A DNA stretch of 64,000 nucleotides. Source: Eubacterium sp. Lineage in GTDB: Bacteria; Bacillota; Clostridia; Lachnospirales; Lachnospiraceae. How positions within the stretch are numbered: position 1 is the stretch's first letter; each line of letters starts with the position of its first letter. Position numbers and translations under genes: made by a program. Below are positions 36,599-46,688 of the stretch, piece by piece. The notes under the pieces were generated by a model. It was not told the origin of the DNA. It was given only the letters and a program-made list of their open reading frames with translations, and made no database searches. The DNA lies in contig JAETSX010000005.1 of NCBI GenBank assembly GCA_021769425.1, forward strand, positions 1 to 64,000, written 5' to 3'.

Positions 36599-37200
36599 GG
36601 TATCACTTCCTTTGTTGGTTATGTGCGTGGTTATAATTGCTATATTCCTATTTTGACAACTAATACATTTACTTTTCTCTGAGAGTAAATAGCAGCTTCT
36701 TTAATAACAGTATAATAAAATTTGAAGGATAACACAAATAATTTCGATATGTTTTGCTACAATAATTTTCAGCCGGACAGATACCCTTCTGATACGGTAT
36801 TCTGCCCGGCCGGTTTCTTTGTAATTCTTTTTTATTTTCTGCCTATGTAAATGTAATGGTGGGAACACCCGTCTTCGTCGTCTGCTGAAGACAAGCTAAA
36901 CAGTTCATAACTACCAATGTGCAATGTCTGGAAAGGCTGAAAAACTGCTTCATCATTTCTCGAAAATGTAGAAAGCTTTACCTCACACAAAAATATCTGA
37001 ACTAACTCTGATGTGTGGTACTCATCCAGGCCAGACGATTTCAGTTCCAGGTTATCCAACTCTTCCACACCATATCTCGACGCTACCTGTTCCAGTTCTC
37101 CCAGTTTCTTTTTTTCATCCAACAGTGCTTTTAAATCCTCTGTAAGAAGATTCCACGCATCTTATATATACTATACGCTTTCTGTCCATACTCTCTGCTT

Positions 37201-37495
37201 TTATTTACCACAATATCTCTTAGGCTTTTGATAATCGTTTCTTTCCACTTTCACAAAATTTATAATTGTGGAATCATGGATATCATACACACGGTAACAT
37301 TCATAACCGTCAAACACTCTTATCATATCCTCTTTCGTAAAATCCCATAAATGGTATTGATTATAGTGCGTGGTTTTTTTCCTTGGAAAAGAAATAATAA
37401 TTTCATGTATCCTGCAGCGCAGAACCATTTCCTTTAAAATCATCGGATTCTGCAGATGTTCCACCGTCTCTAAAGATACCAATACGTCAAACTAT
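37201..37495 (-). pseudogene. C-terminal fragment of a class I SAM methyltransferase
   Basis: (FDVLV)SLETVEHLQNPMILKEMVLRCRIHEIIISFPRKKTTHYNQYHLWDFT...; frame enters unrelated sequence upstream without the SAM-binding motif I. Confidence 0.65.
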
Positions 37496-37714
37496 CTTCA
37501 TGCTGCTATTTCTATCCGCTCTAAAGCTTCCTGCATATATTTGGGAAGTCGCCGAATAAAACTGGCGGTGAACTCCTCCAGCTGGGCTTCGGTGATATGG
37601 AAATATTCCATGACGGTGTCCATCAGCGCATCAATGATGATGCACATGGAACGGCTGATCTACTTCGGCTTCCTTTCCAGAACCCATAGAGCGCCCGCAG
37701 AAGCTTACATGTGA

Positions 37715-37911
37715 TCATGATCAGTAACTGTATCTTTTGGAGCAGATTTCCTGCTCTCGTTGTATAATAGCAAGGCTCCAGTTATATTCTTCTCCATGCG
37801 CCACCGCTGACCGTGCTGCCTGAAACAGCCAATAGCTCCGCCGCTTTCGTCCCCTGTGGCTGATCCTGGTCTCCCCTTTGTGCTTCCCGGAACTGCAGGA
37901 CACCAACCCAA
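37715..37911 (-). pseudogene. IS110-family transposase C-terminal fragment
   Basis: VSCSSGKHKGETRISHRGRKRRSYWLFQAARSAVAHGEEYNWSLAIIQREQE; typical IS110 Transposase_20 tail, truncated. Confidence 0.75.
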
Positions 37912-37961
37912 GTTTCTTCTGTTTACAGAAGAATAAAATACGAGAGATAATACAAATGAAT

Positions 37962-38651
37962 TCAGAATATTTTTTTCATAAGAATCTCTGCCATAGCAAA
38001 GTCAAGTTCATCGTCAATGTCTATGGAATGTTGTTTGGGCATGATGTAAGCATAGCATTTTTCTTTATAAACATTTGCTGCGGAACATAAATGCTCCACT
38101 TTCAAAATATAAACAGCCCCATTCTCCCGGTAATACACCGGCAAACTTTGCCTGGGAAGATATGCCAGTTTCTCATCCTCGAAATCTTTCATAGACAAAT
38201 CTTCCGGCAGCGTATTGCTCCACAACGGAGAATGTTCCATTTCACATACAGACGAGATCATATTCGCCTGCTTATCCCTGAAAAATCTAAAAGCGCATGC
38301 GATATCTTCTGATGTCCGAAGAGGAGATGTTGGCTGTAATACTGTAATAGTATCGAAATGTTCTTTATATTCTTCATACTTGTTCAGCACAAAGCGCATG
38401 GCGTCCCACATCAGGGCTGTATCAGAAGAAGTCTCCATATCTCTTAAAAATGGGATATCAGCTCCATAATGTATGCCGATTTCTGCATACTCTTCCGAAT
38501 CTGTGGAAACATGTATTCTGTCAAATAATTTCGTATTTTGCGCCGCTTCTATGGCATAAGCCAATAATGGCTTGCCATTCAGCAGCTTTATATTTTTATC
38601 TTTTAATCCTTTTGAACCGCTTCTTGCGGGGATGACTGCAATGTTTTTCAT
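37962..38651 (-). CDS. neuA: acylneuraminate/legionaminate cytidylyltransferase
   Basis: IAVIPARSGSKGLKDKNIKLLNGKPLLAYAIEAA...; 229 aa; could be legF. Confidence 0.9.
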   Translation of the reverse strand: MKNIAVIPARSGSKGLKDKNIKLLNGKPLLAYAIEAAQNTKLFDRIHVSTDSEEYAEIGIHYGADIPFLRDMETSSDTALMWDAMRFVLNKYEEYKEHFDTITVLQPTSPLRTSEDIACAFRFFRDKQANMISSVCEMEHSPLWSNTLPEDLSMKDFEDEKLAYLPRQSLPVYYRENGAVYILKVEHLCSAANVYKEKCYAYIMPKQHSIDIDDELDFAMAEILMKKIF

Positions 38652-38666
38652 GTTGTACTCCTGTTT

Positions 38667-40946
38667 TTAGATAGAACATAAAAATCCTAAATCCTCTGAA
38701 ACAATTAATACCGTATTTTTCATCCCATCTATCTCACATATTGAATACGCAATCTCTTCCTTCTCTAAAATCCCAAGAATCGCTCCAATTGTCTTCCTCT
38801 CTCCAGGCCTTTCAGAATCATCTACCATAATTACAAAAGAATCAGCCAAACATTCCGGAAGTATTTCCATAATATCTACTCTGGAATATTCCTCGCTTCC
38901 CTGAGGGCCATCCACAAAAATAAAATCAAATATTTTATCAGTGAGTGTTTCTGCAAATTTGTCATAATATTTTATCGGTGCAGTTGTATGAACCCATCTT
39001 CCTTTATAAATAGTTTCTTTTCTTTCTAACCATACTATTTCTGTATCCTTTTTTGCCCCATGTTTATCCAGGAAAAACTCTATCCAATCTTTATCATGCT
39101 CCACAATGTAATGCTGTGCATGAAAATATTCTGCATAAGCGCCAATCACCCTGGTGGACTGCCCCAAGCCTATTTCTAAAATACGCTTTGGCCTAAATTC
39201 ATCCAGCGAGCGATACAATACATACAATCCCTGATAGGAAATGGCAACTCTTCCAGGCGATAATGATACTTCTTTCAGCCATTCACTGCCATTTATCGTA
39301 CTATTAAATACAACTGCAAACTCATTGTCCCTGCTTCTTCTTTCTGTAACATATGCAAGATGCGTCAATTGATCCAGTTTATTCTCAAGATTCACCACCT
39401 TTTCTTTTAGTTCCGTTCCAAAATCCTCATCTTTCTTCTTTGCGAATATATTATAAAACTTAAGTTCATCTACGAACCGATCTCCCTGTTGATACTCCAC
39501 GCCAATATTTGAAAAGAGCTTCTCAAACATTCCTTTCATATCTTCTAATTCCAAACTTCTTTCCCTGCTCTTTTCTCTCATGCTGTTAAATAATTCCCCA
39601 TCTTTATAATAACTCTTTAAGCGCTCCTCCATTTCCTGATAAGAATCTACTCCAAATTCTTTTCCGCAGACATCCCATACGTCCCCATACCTTGTAGTAA
39701 TTACTGGAATCCCATGGTACATTGCCTCGAAAGCAGCTCTGCCGCCGCCTTTTCTGTTTGGCTGAATATACACATCGGCAAGCCGGATTGCCTGACTTCC
39801 ATCTTCTACATCCCCTGTAAAAGATAACTTTTCACGATTGGTAAATTTATCTGCTATCTGCTCTTCTTCAAATATCTCGCCAATTACCATAAAGTGACTA
39901 TTGGGCAGTTCACCCAATACCCGATCTACCATTTCTAAAAATTCATCATCCATTTCCTCCTGCATTCTGTTCCCTGCTGAGACAATCAGCCATTCGTCTT
40001 CCGCTACTCCAAACTCTTTTCTTGTGTAAGAACGCAATGTATTCTCATCCGGCATAATATAATTAAAGACAGATTCCACCACTTTCTGCCAAGGCTGTAA
40101 CCTTTCTATCTTCTTTTTGTCTGTATCTCTCAGCTGCCTGTTGAGCACTAAATAATCCGCCATGCTCACCGGCATAGCAGTTGTACATGCAATTGTAGCA
40201 GTCCTCACAAAATGCCGGCATAAATCAGATGTAAATGAGCTGCCGCCTATATTCAGCACAAGCCTTGGAGATAATTTTTTAATGTTATAAATAACATTCG
40301 CTATTTCCTGCAAATCCGGCATTGTTACCGGCACTTGATAAAAAGAAAACTTTTCGCCCTTATATGGAAGTTCATTTATCCTATTATAACCTTCTGCAAA
40401 ACTAACTGTCGCATTAAAATTCATATATGGAAAATTCTCCAAATGAAATCCCGAATCATTAATTATAATTACAGAAATCCCTAATCTTTTCTGAATTGTA
40501 TATGCATAATCCAAAACTCGTCTCGTCGGAGCGTGTTTTAAATCCAAAAACTGATCTGTAATAATAACAATGACATCTTGTTCTTCCTGAACTTTATCGC
40601 CTTCTATCAAAGAAGCCGGCATAGCATTCTCTATTTTAAGATATATAGCCGCATAGACTTCCTCCAATGTCTGCCCGCACTCGTCAAATAATTCTGAGAC
40701 AAAATAATTCCTCTGTAGTATCCAATATAGGGTCCATCTTTCTTTGAGCGGAAAAAAATCTTCTCTGGCAATACTGCACAGCAGTTCAAAGGCCTTAATT
40801 TTCAGTGTTTCTTTATAATCATCCCTTGCTAATACAATAATACAAAGACTCACTACATCCCTTACTTCATCTGTTGAAATTTTAAATAAACTATTTTTGT
40901 CATTATGAAAAAAATCTATCAATCCCTCTGTCCGATCCATTTCCAC
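38667..40946 (-). CDS. glycosyltransferase (GT4-like) fused to C-terminal SAM methyltransferase-like domain
   Basis: 759 aa; middle GT-B donor site region (ADVYIQPNRKGGGRAAFEAMYHGIPVITTRYGD), C-term RPKRILEIGLGQSTRVIGAYAEYFHAQHYIVEHD...FDFIFVDGPQG. Confidence 0.75.
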   Translation of the reverse strand: MEMDRTEGLIDFFHNDKNSLFKISTDEVRDVVSLCIIVLARDDYKETLKIKAFELLCSIAREDFFPLKERWTLYWILQRNYFVSELFDECGQTLEEVYAAIYLKIENAMPASLIEGDKVQEEQDVIVIITDQFLDLKHAPTRRVLDYAYTIQKRLGISVIIINDSGFHLENFPYMNFNATVSFAEGYNRINELPYKGEKFSFYQVPVTMPDLQEIANVIYNIKKLSPRLVLNIGGSSFTSDLCRHFVRTATIACTTAMPVSMADYLVLNRQLRDTDKKKIERLQPWQKVVESVFNYIMPDENTLRSYTRKEFGVAEDEWLIVSAGNRMQEEMDDEFLEMVDRVLGELPNSHFMVIGEIFEEEQIADKFTNREKLSFTGDVEDGSQAIRLADVYIQPNRKGGGRAAFEAMYHGIPVITTRYGDVWDVCGKEFGVDSYQEMEERLKSYYKDGELFNSMREKSRERSLELEDMKGMFEKLFSNIGVEYQQGDRFVDELKFYNIFAKKKDEDFGTELKEKVVNLENKLDQLTHLAYVTERRSRDNEFAVVFNSTINGSEWLKEVSLSPGRVAISYQGLYVLYRSLDEFRPKRILEIGLGQSTRVIGAYAEYFHAQHYIVEHDKDWIEFFLDKHGAKKDTEIVWLERKETIYKGRWVHTTAPIKYYDKFAETLTDKIFDFIFVDGPQGSEEYSRVDIMEILPECLADSFVIMVDDSERPGERKTIGAILGILEKEEIAYSICEIDGMKNTVLIVSEDLGFLCSI

Positions 40947-40984
40947 ATTTCCTCCAAACTCTATTTTTTCAATTTAAATTTCTT

Positions 40985-41644
40985 CTATTTCTCCGCCTGC
41001 ACCAAAAATTGTTCCACAACATTGCCCCTGTCCGTAAATCTTAAAGTATCTGCCACAATGTTCTGAAAACCGGTTTCTTTCAGCAGATTTATTAATTCAT
41101 TTTCATCATAAAAATGTGATATGCCTCTCCCTACCAAACCGCCTTCTGTAATATCACAAAACGTATTTTTTTCTAATTTCGTTCCCGTTCCAAATCCCGT
41201 AGTCCCCGTTGTGAAAGATACCGAAAATAATTTCCCGCCCTTTTTTAACATACGATATATCTGTTGATACATTTTTAAAATATTGTCTTTTCTATTTGCA
41301 TAAACAGTTGCATTATCGATGACGCAATCGAAAAAATCATCTTCGTAATCCAGTTCTATAGCATCCCTGACTCTAAGATCCGCCTGTAATTTTTCTTCTT
41401 TCAGTCTTGCTTCCACTTTATTCACTGCACTTTTAGATCCGTCAAATCCATATGTATCAAATCCCTCCCTGGCCAAATACCAGGTATGGCTTCCTCCGCC
41501 GCAGCCAAAATCCAATATTTTCACTGCTTTCCGATCCCCATTATAATAATTTCTTGCAACAAAGCGAATTACCGGCTCTGAAGGATATTTTCCCCATTCC
41601 TGCGCCGCATGGATCTTTTCCCAAGTCTCATCAAATGATTTCAT
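40985..41644 (-). CDS. class I SAM methyltransferase (paralog 1)
   Basis: KILDFGCGGGSHTWYLAREGFDTYGFDGSKSAVNKVEARL. Confidence 0.88.
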   Translation of the reverse strand: MKSFDETWEKIHAAQEWGKYPSEPVIRFVARNYYNGDRKAVKILDFGCGGGSHTWYLAREGFDTYGFDGSKSAVNKVEARLKEEKLQADLRVRDAIELDYEDDFFDCVIDNATVYANRKDNILKMYQQIYRMLKKGGKLFSVSFTTGTTGFGTGTKLEKNTFCDITEGGLVGRGISHFYDENELINLLKETGFQNIVADTLRFTDRGNVVEQFLVQAEK

Positions 41645-42813
41645 ACCAACTCTCCTTCTATATCATGAAATTTCTTTTTTAAATCTATCTTCCCGGACTG
41701 TAGAAAAGTTTTCATTGTCTTCACAATATTTTCCGATGTATCCCCATCTCCATAAGGATTTTTCGTTTCTTTGGCAATTTTCCGAAATTCTTTCGACATT
41801 GCTTTTTGTATGCTCTCTTTTATCGCCTGAGCGTCCGGCTTACAGTCAATAATGCTGCTTGCGCGCAGCCTTCCTTTCTGCCTGTTCCCAATATTGATCG
41901 TAGGAATTCCAAAACACGGAACTTCCACAATTCCGCTGGAAGAATTGCCAATTACAAACTCTGCATTTTTTATCAGGCTGAGATAACGCTGAATTCCTAA
42001 TGAAGTATAGCAAAAAATATTCTTGCATTCTTTCATACTGTTTTGGAATATTTTATTAATTATCTGCCCCTGTAAATCTGCATTGGCTAACGTAACTATA
42101 AAATTTATATCAGGAAATAATCTCAGCGCAGATATTACTTCCTCCGTTTGTCTTTGCGCCGAAGCCTTTTCCAATGTAACCGGATGGAATGTCAGACTTG
42201 CATATGGTTTTTCCAGAGAAATTCCCAAAAATTTCTCTAATTCCGTTTGCGAAAGATACTCCATCTTCCTGACATTTTCTACACCCACATCCCCATAGTT
42301 AAACACACGTTCCGGCGCCTCTCCCAACTGGATAATTCTTCTCCGGTATGTTTCACATGCCGGAAAATGCAGATAACTCATTTTCGTAATGCAATGACGC
42401 ACTGCATCATCTATGGCGCCCTCTGTTACCTCGCCACCGGAAATATGGGCAATAGGAATTCCAAATATCATTGCGCTGCTGCAGATGGGAAGCAATTCAT
42501 AGCGATCGCCCTCCACCACTATCATATCCGGCATTTGACGGGCATACATTTCCGCAAACAATTTTGCGGCATTTGCCATTGTATGGCATATATCTATTTC
42601 TGTATCATTCTTTTGCAAAATTTCAATCTGCTCCGCAATCGGAAATCCATCTTCTTTGATTTCCGCCACAGTATTCCCAAAATGTTTTGATAAATGCGTT
42701 CCAGTAACTGCAAGTATCAGCTCCATCTCATCATCTTTTATAATATTCCGAATCACCCCCCGCAAAAGACCATATTCCGCCCGTGTTGCCGTTACTACGC
42801 AAATTCTTTTCAT
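41641..42813 (-). CDS. legG: UDP-N-acetylglucosamine 2-epimerase (hydrolysing; NeuC/LegG family)
   Basis: KRICVVTATRAEYGLLRGVIRNI...VEGDRYELLPICSSAMIFGIPIAHISGGEVTEGAIDDAVRHCITKMSYLHF. Confidence 0.9.
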   Translation of the reverse strand: MKRICVVTATRAEYGLLRGVIRNIIKDDEMELILAVTGTHLSKHFGNTVAEIKEDGFPIAEQIEILQKNDTEIDICHTMANAAKLFAEMYARQMPDMIVVEGDRYELLPICSSAMIFGIPIAHISGGEVTEGAIDDAVRHCITKMSYLHFPACETYRRRIIQLGEAPERVFNYGDVGVENVRKMEYLSQTELEKFLGISLEKPYASLTFHPVTLEKASAQRQTEEVISALRLFPDINFIVTLANADLQGQIINKIFQNSMKECKNIFCYTSLGIQRYLSLIKNAEFVIGNSSSGIVEVPCFGIPTINIGNRQKGRLRASSIIDCKPDAQAIKESIQKAMSKEFRKIAKETKNPYGDGDTSENIVKTMKTFLQSGKIDLKKKFHDIEGELV

Positions 42814-42858
42814 CTTTAACCCTCTGTTATCTTATATCCATACTTATTTTTTAATTTA

Positions 42859-43518
42859 TCATTTCTCTGCCTGCACTAAAAACTGTTCGACAATATTCTC
42901 TCTATCTGTAAATCTCAGGCTGTCAATAATAATTTTTTGAAAACCAATAGTTTCTAACAAACTATTTAATTCTTCCTTTTCAAAAAAATGACATGTTCCC
43001 CTTCCTTTCAAACTCCCTTCCGTAATATCTTTAAAAGTATTCTTTTCCAATTCTATACCAGTTCCACATCCTGTTGTTCCTGTTGTAAAAGTAATAGAAT
43101 ATAATTTCCCGCCCTGCTTTAAAAGACGATAAGTTTCCTGATACATTTTCACTATATTTCCATACATATTTGAGACTATCGTTGCACTATCAATAATGCA
43201 ATCAAAAAAATCCATTTGATAATCTAATTCCAATGCGTCCCGAACCCTTACATCCGCCTGCAGTTCTTCCGCTTTTAATCTCTCTTTGACTTTCTCGACA
43301 GCGCTCTTAGAACCGTCAAATCCATATGTATCAAACCCTTCCCTGGCCAAATACCAGGTGTGGTTCCCCCCCCCCACTCCAAAATCTAACATCTTGATGG
43401 AATGCCGTTCTTTTCCGTAATAATTTCTTGCCACGAACCGTATTACTTGTTCTGAAGGATACTTTCCCCACTCTTGTGTTGCATGAATATTTTCCCATAC
43501 TTCATCAAATGATTTCAT
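42859..43518 (-). CDS. class I SAM methyltransferase (paralog 2, contains G10 tract)
   Basis: KMLDFGVGGGNHTWYLAREGFDTYGFDGSKSAVEKVKERL; strongly similar to 40985-41644. Confidence 0.88.
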   Translation of the reverse strand: MKSFDEVWENIHATQEWGKYPSEQVIRFVARNYYGKERHSIKMLDFGVGGGNHTWYLAREGFDTYGFDGSKSAVEKVKERLKAEELQADVRVRDALELDYQMDFFDCIIDSATIVSNMYGNIVKMYQETYRLLKQGGKLYSITFTTGTTGCGTGIELEKNTFKDITEGSLKGRGTCHFFEKEELNSLLETIGFQKIIIDSLRFTDRENIVEQFLVQAEK

Positions 43519-43542
43519 CTCTCTTCTCCTCTTATTTATATT

Positions 43543-44544
43543 TTATTCCGTAATTAATTCATCTTCTTTAAAGTCTTTCACAGCAGCAGTTCCAACAATC
43601 TCATACCACCGCATAGGACTGATGCCGTCTCCCGGGCGCTTCACAGAAAGATTGTCCGCTGTTAATTTTTCACCTTTCCTAATATCCCGTTTCGCTACAA
43701 TGCTTTTCCGTGCAATAGAAATATTCTTTTTTTCAGAGGGACTGGGCTTTTTCTCACCGCTTCCCATTGCCTTTTCAATATTTCGAATAGACGCCACCAT
43801 CTGTTTTAACTCTTCAGGTTCCAGGCTTGCCTTATGATCCGGCCCTTCCATATTTTTATCCAGCGTAAAATGTTTCTCTATGACAGATGCCCCTAAAGCT
43901 GCTGCGGCTATAGGAACCTCAATCCCTGCCGTATGATCTGAATATCCCACCGGAACCTGAAATACATCTTCCATTTTTCTCATTGCATGCAAATTTACGT
44001 CTTCCATTGGGGTAGGATATTCTGTATTGCAGTGGAGAAGCGTAATTTGACCCGCTCCATTTTTCCTCAGGACAGAAAGAGATCTCTCAATTTCATCCAT
44101 CGTACACATGCCTGTGGATAAAATAATGTCTTTTCCTGTACTGGCAATCTTCTCTAAATATGGAAGATTTGTAATTTCTCCTGAAGGTATTTTCCAAAAG
44201 GGGATTCCAATCTCCTCCAAAAAATCAACACTTTCCAGATCAAATGGAGTGGACAGAAACATAATTCCTTTTTCCTTACAGTACTGTTGTATAGAACGGA
44301 ACTGTTCAAAAGACAGTTCCAGTTTTTTTACCATATCAAACTGACTTTCCTCACTCCCCGTATTTTCTTTCTGATATTCTGCTTTTTGAGCAAACTTTGA
44401 AATTACATTTTCTGTCACAAACGTTTGGAATTTTACACAATCCGCCCCGGCTTCCACAGCCTTATCTACTAATTGAAGAGCCAAATTATAATCTCCGTTA
44501 TGATTATCGCCTGCTTCTGCTATGATAAATACTTTTTTTTCCAT
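43543..44544 (-). CDS. legI: N-acetylneuraminate/legionaminate synthase with C-terminal SAF domain
   Basis: FIIAEAGDNHNGDYNLALQLVDKAVEAGADCVKFQTF...; NeuB family. Confidence 0.92.
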   Translation of the reverse strand: MEKKVFIIAEAGDNHNGDYNLALQLVDKAVEAGADCVKFQTFVTENVISKFAQKAEYQKENTGSEESQFDMVKKLELSFEQFRSIQQYCKEKGIMFLSTPFDLESVDFLEEIGIPFWKIPSGEITNLPYLEKIASTGKDIILSTGMCTMDEIERSLSVLRKNGAGQITLLHCNTEYPTPMEDVNLHAMRKMEDVFQVPVGYSDHTAGIEVPIAAAALGASVIEKHFTLDKNMEGPDHKASLEPEELKQMVASIRNIEKAMGSGEKKPSPSEKKNISIARKSIVAKRDIRKGEKLTADNLSVKRPGDGISPMRWYEIVGTAAVKDFKEDELITE

Positions 44545-44577
44545 TCTCTCCTCCGCTCCATCACTTCCTTTTTTATA

Positions 44578-45630
44578 TTAAGCCCTGTATTTAATTAAAA
44601 ACTGCTTAGCGTCGTCAAAAGTCTGATCTTTTTCTCTTCTCAGGGACACTAACTCATCAAATGCCTGTGGATCAAAAATATTCCTTCCAATGCAAAAATC
44701 CAGCAATCCATTCCTGTTAAAGTGCTTCTTAAAAGTCAGGAGGCTGTCTTCGATTCCCACTCCGCCGCCCAAATGGAATTCTTTGATCCCCTGTTCTGCC
44801 GCCCAGTCAGCAGCCGCGCTCAGCAACAAATTAGCCGATGCCAGTTTCCGATATTCCGGTAATGTTCCCGACAAGTGATAATGCATATATTTTTTATTAT
44901 AAAAAAAGATAGAAGCGCTGACAGGCATTCCCTGATAAACGGCGTAAAAGTATATGATGTTCTCTTTCATGTGATGATTTATATATTCAAAATATTCCCG
45001 TTTAAAATAATAATAATCCTCTGCTTCATTATTTCTCATCGTTGCTTCATATATATTCTGAAATTCTCCTGTCCTCTCACCTTTATCTTTTACAATTTCT
45101 ACTCCATGTCTCAGGGCTTTGCGAACCATGTTTCTATTATTGGGAGTCATATTCTTGAATATAATCTCTTTGTCTGCGGTATCCATATAAACTGTCTTTT
45201 TCATGTACACAATATCGCACACATTCTCAATCGCTTTTTGATTCTGCAATAACGGATGAAAGCGGAAAAATTGAGAAATTATTTTATGATTCCTGCACCA
45301 TTCGCTCAGTTCTCTTATAAAATTTTCAACCCATTCCGTTGTTATATCACCTTCTGTCAAAGGCCCGCCATACCCGTAAGGCGTCGTCCAGTCGTAATAC
45401 ATACCCGGTCTTAAATAAGAAGACAACGGTAAAAACCTTGCAATATCCTCCTGCATCATTACATAACACAGCTTTCCCTCATTTTGCTCATGATAGATTA
45501 AAACAGGCTGTCCATCGCCATGCAGCTGTAAGGAACAGGCATATTCATTCAAATAATAAATATCCCAATTCCGAAAACTCTTTATTGTGCTGTTCCATTT
45601 TTCCTTTTTCTCTATTGGAATTATTTCCAT
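44578..45630 (-). CDS. FemAB/BioF2-like GNAT-fold acyltransferase
   Basis: 350 aa; FKNMTPNNRNMVRKALRHGVEIV...SASIFFYNKKYMHYHLSGTLPEYRKLASANLLLSAAADWAAEQGIKEFHLGGG. Confidence 0.75.
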   Translation of the reverse strand: MEIIPIEKKEKWNSTIKSFRNWDIYYLNEYACSLQLHGDGQPVLIYHEQNEGKLCYVMMQEDIARFLPLSSYLRPGMYYDWTTPYGYGGPLTEGDITTEWVENFIRELSEWCRNHKIISQFFRFHPLLQNQKAIENVCDIVYMKKTVYMDTADKEIIFKNMTPNNRNMVRKALRHGVEIVKDKGERTGEFQNIYEATMRNNEAEDYYYFKREYFEYINHHMKENIIYFYAVYQGMPVSASIFFYNKKYMHYHLSGTLPEYRKLASANLLLSAAADWAAEQGIKEFHLGGGVGIEDSLLTFKKHFNRNGLLDFCIGRNIFDPQAFDELVSLRREKDQTFDDAKQFLIKYRA

Positions 45631-45632
45631 AG

Positions 45633-46685
45633 CTATCTCCTGATTTTTACGTAATCTCTTATCAGCTCTGCTAAATACTGAATATGTTCTGCCCCATATC
45701 TTTGATCAATCGGCAGCGATAGAATTTGCTCTGACATTTCTTTTGCATCTTTATGATCCTCCAAACCGGTTCCGGCCAATGGCCAATGTACGGCGCAATA
45801 GACCCGATGCTCCGCCAGATACTGGCGAAACTCCTCCCTGCCATTCAAATAAACGGGACAGGCGAGGGGAACCATCTGCTTACTTTCCAGAGCCAATTCC
45901 ATTCCACATTCCTGCAATGCATTTCGCAGCATCCGATAATTCTCCCTTCTTTTTTCTTTCAGTTCATCAATTGAAAAATACTTTAATAAGCTTCGGGATA
46001 ATTCAGAAATCCTATATATTTCCCTCTGTTTGTCCATCTTCTCTTCCTCTTCTGTAAAAATCTTCCGGTACAATTCATTGCCGTCTGCTTTTCCTTCAAG
46101 ATACAGTTTTTTCAGAATCATAGCTTCCAAAACCGCCGACGGATTTTTGGCAAATATATCCGCGAAAGGAATATCCATCTGCTTATTTTCAGAATATAAT
46201 ACTCCGCCGTCTGAAATGGGAAACCATTTGCGCAGACTGCAGACGCAATAGTCACCTATGGTTCTTCTTTTTGTAAAAATGCTGTGGGTAGTATCTTCAA
46301 TAATAACAAATTCATACTGCCGTCTCTTTTTATTTAACCAATTTAAAAACATCTCATCCTGCTGCTGCCCAAAATAATGCATAAGATAAACAGCGGTGAC
46401 GCCCTCAGAAAGTTTACTGTCCAAATCCTCTATATCAACAGTAAAATCTCTCTTGATTTTATAAAATACGATTGAAAAATTTTCCCGATATACCTTTACC
46501 ACAGATTCGCAGATATAAGAGGGCAGCAGAATGATTCCCGAAGCTAACACTTGATTCAGGACAGCTAAAGCGCTGCGCCCGCTGTCCATGTAGTAGGTGT
46601 GATATGACTCTAAATAACGAAATATGTGGCTTTCCGTATTATGCAAACTGGAAATATCTAATTCAAAATTGCTGCCAAGCTCCAT
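45633..46685 (-). CDS. DegT/DnrJ/EryC1-like PLP-dependent aminotransferase (divergent)
   Basis: YYMDSGRSALAVLNQVL...FVIIEDTTHSIFTKRRTIGDYCVCSLRKWFPISDGGVLYS (candidate PLP-Lys in SLRKW). Confidence 0.75.
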   Translation of the reverse strand: MELGSNFELDISSLHNTESHIFRYLESYHTYYMDSGRSALAVLNQVLASGIILLPSYICESVVKVYRENFSIVFYKIKRDFTVDIEDLDSKLSEGVTAVYLMHYFGQQQDEMFLNWLNKKRRQYEFVIIEDTTHSIFTKRRTIGDYCVCSLRKWFPISDGGVLYSENKQMDIPFADIFAKNPSAVLEAMILKKLYLEGKADGNELYRKIFTEEEEKMDKQREIYRISELSRSLLKYFSIDELKEKRRENYRMLRNALQECGMELALESKQMVPLACPVYLNGREEFRQYLAEHRVYCAVHWPLAGTGLEDHKDAKEMSEQILSLPIDQRYGAEHIQYLAELIRDYVKIRR

Positions 46686-46688
46686 AAA

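Noticed and set aside
36832-37122. 96-aa minus-strand ORF as a functional gene
   Set aside because: No recognisable domain, sits among gene fragments; could be a remnant, insufficient support.
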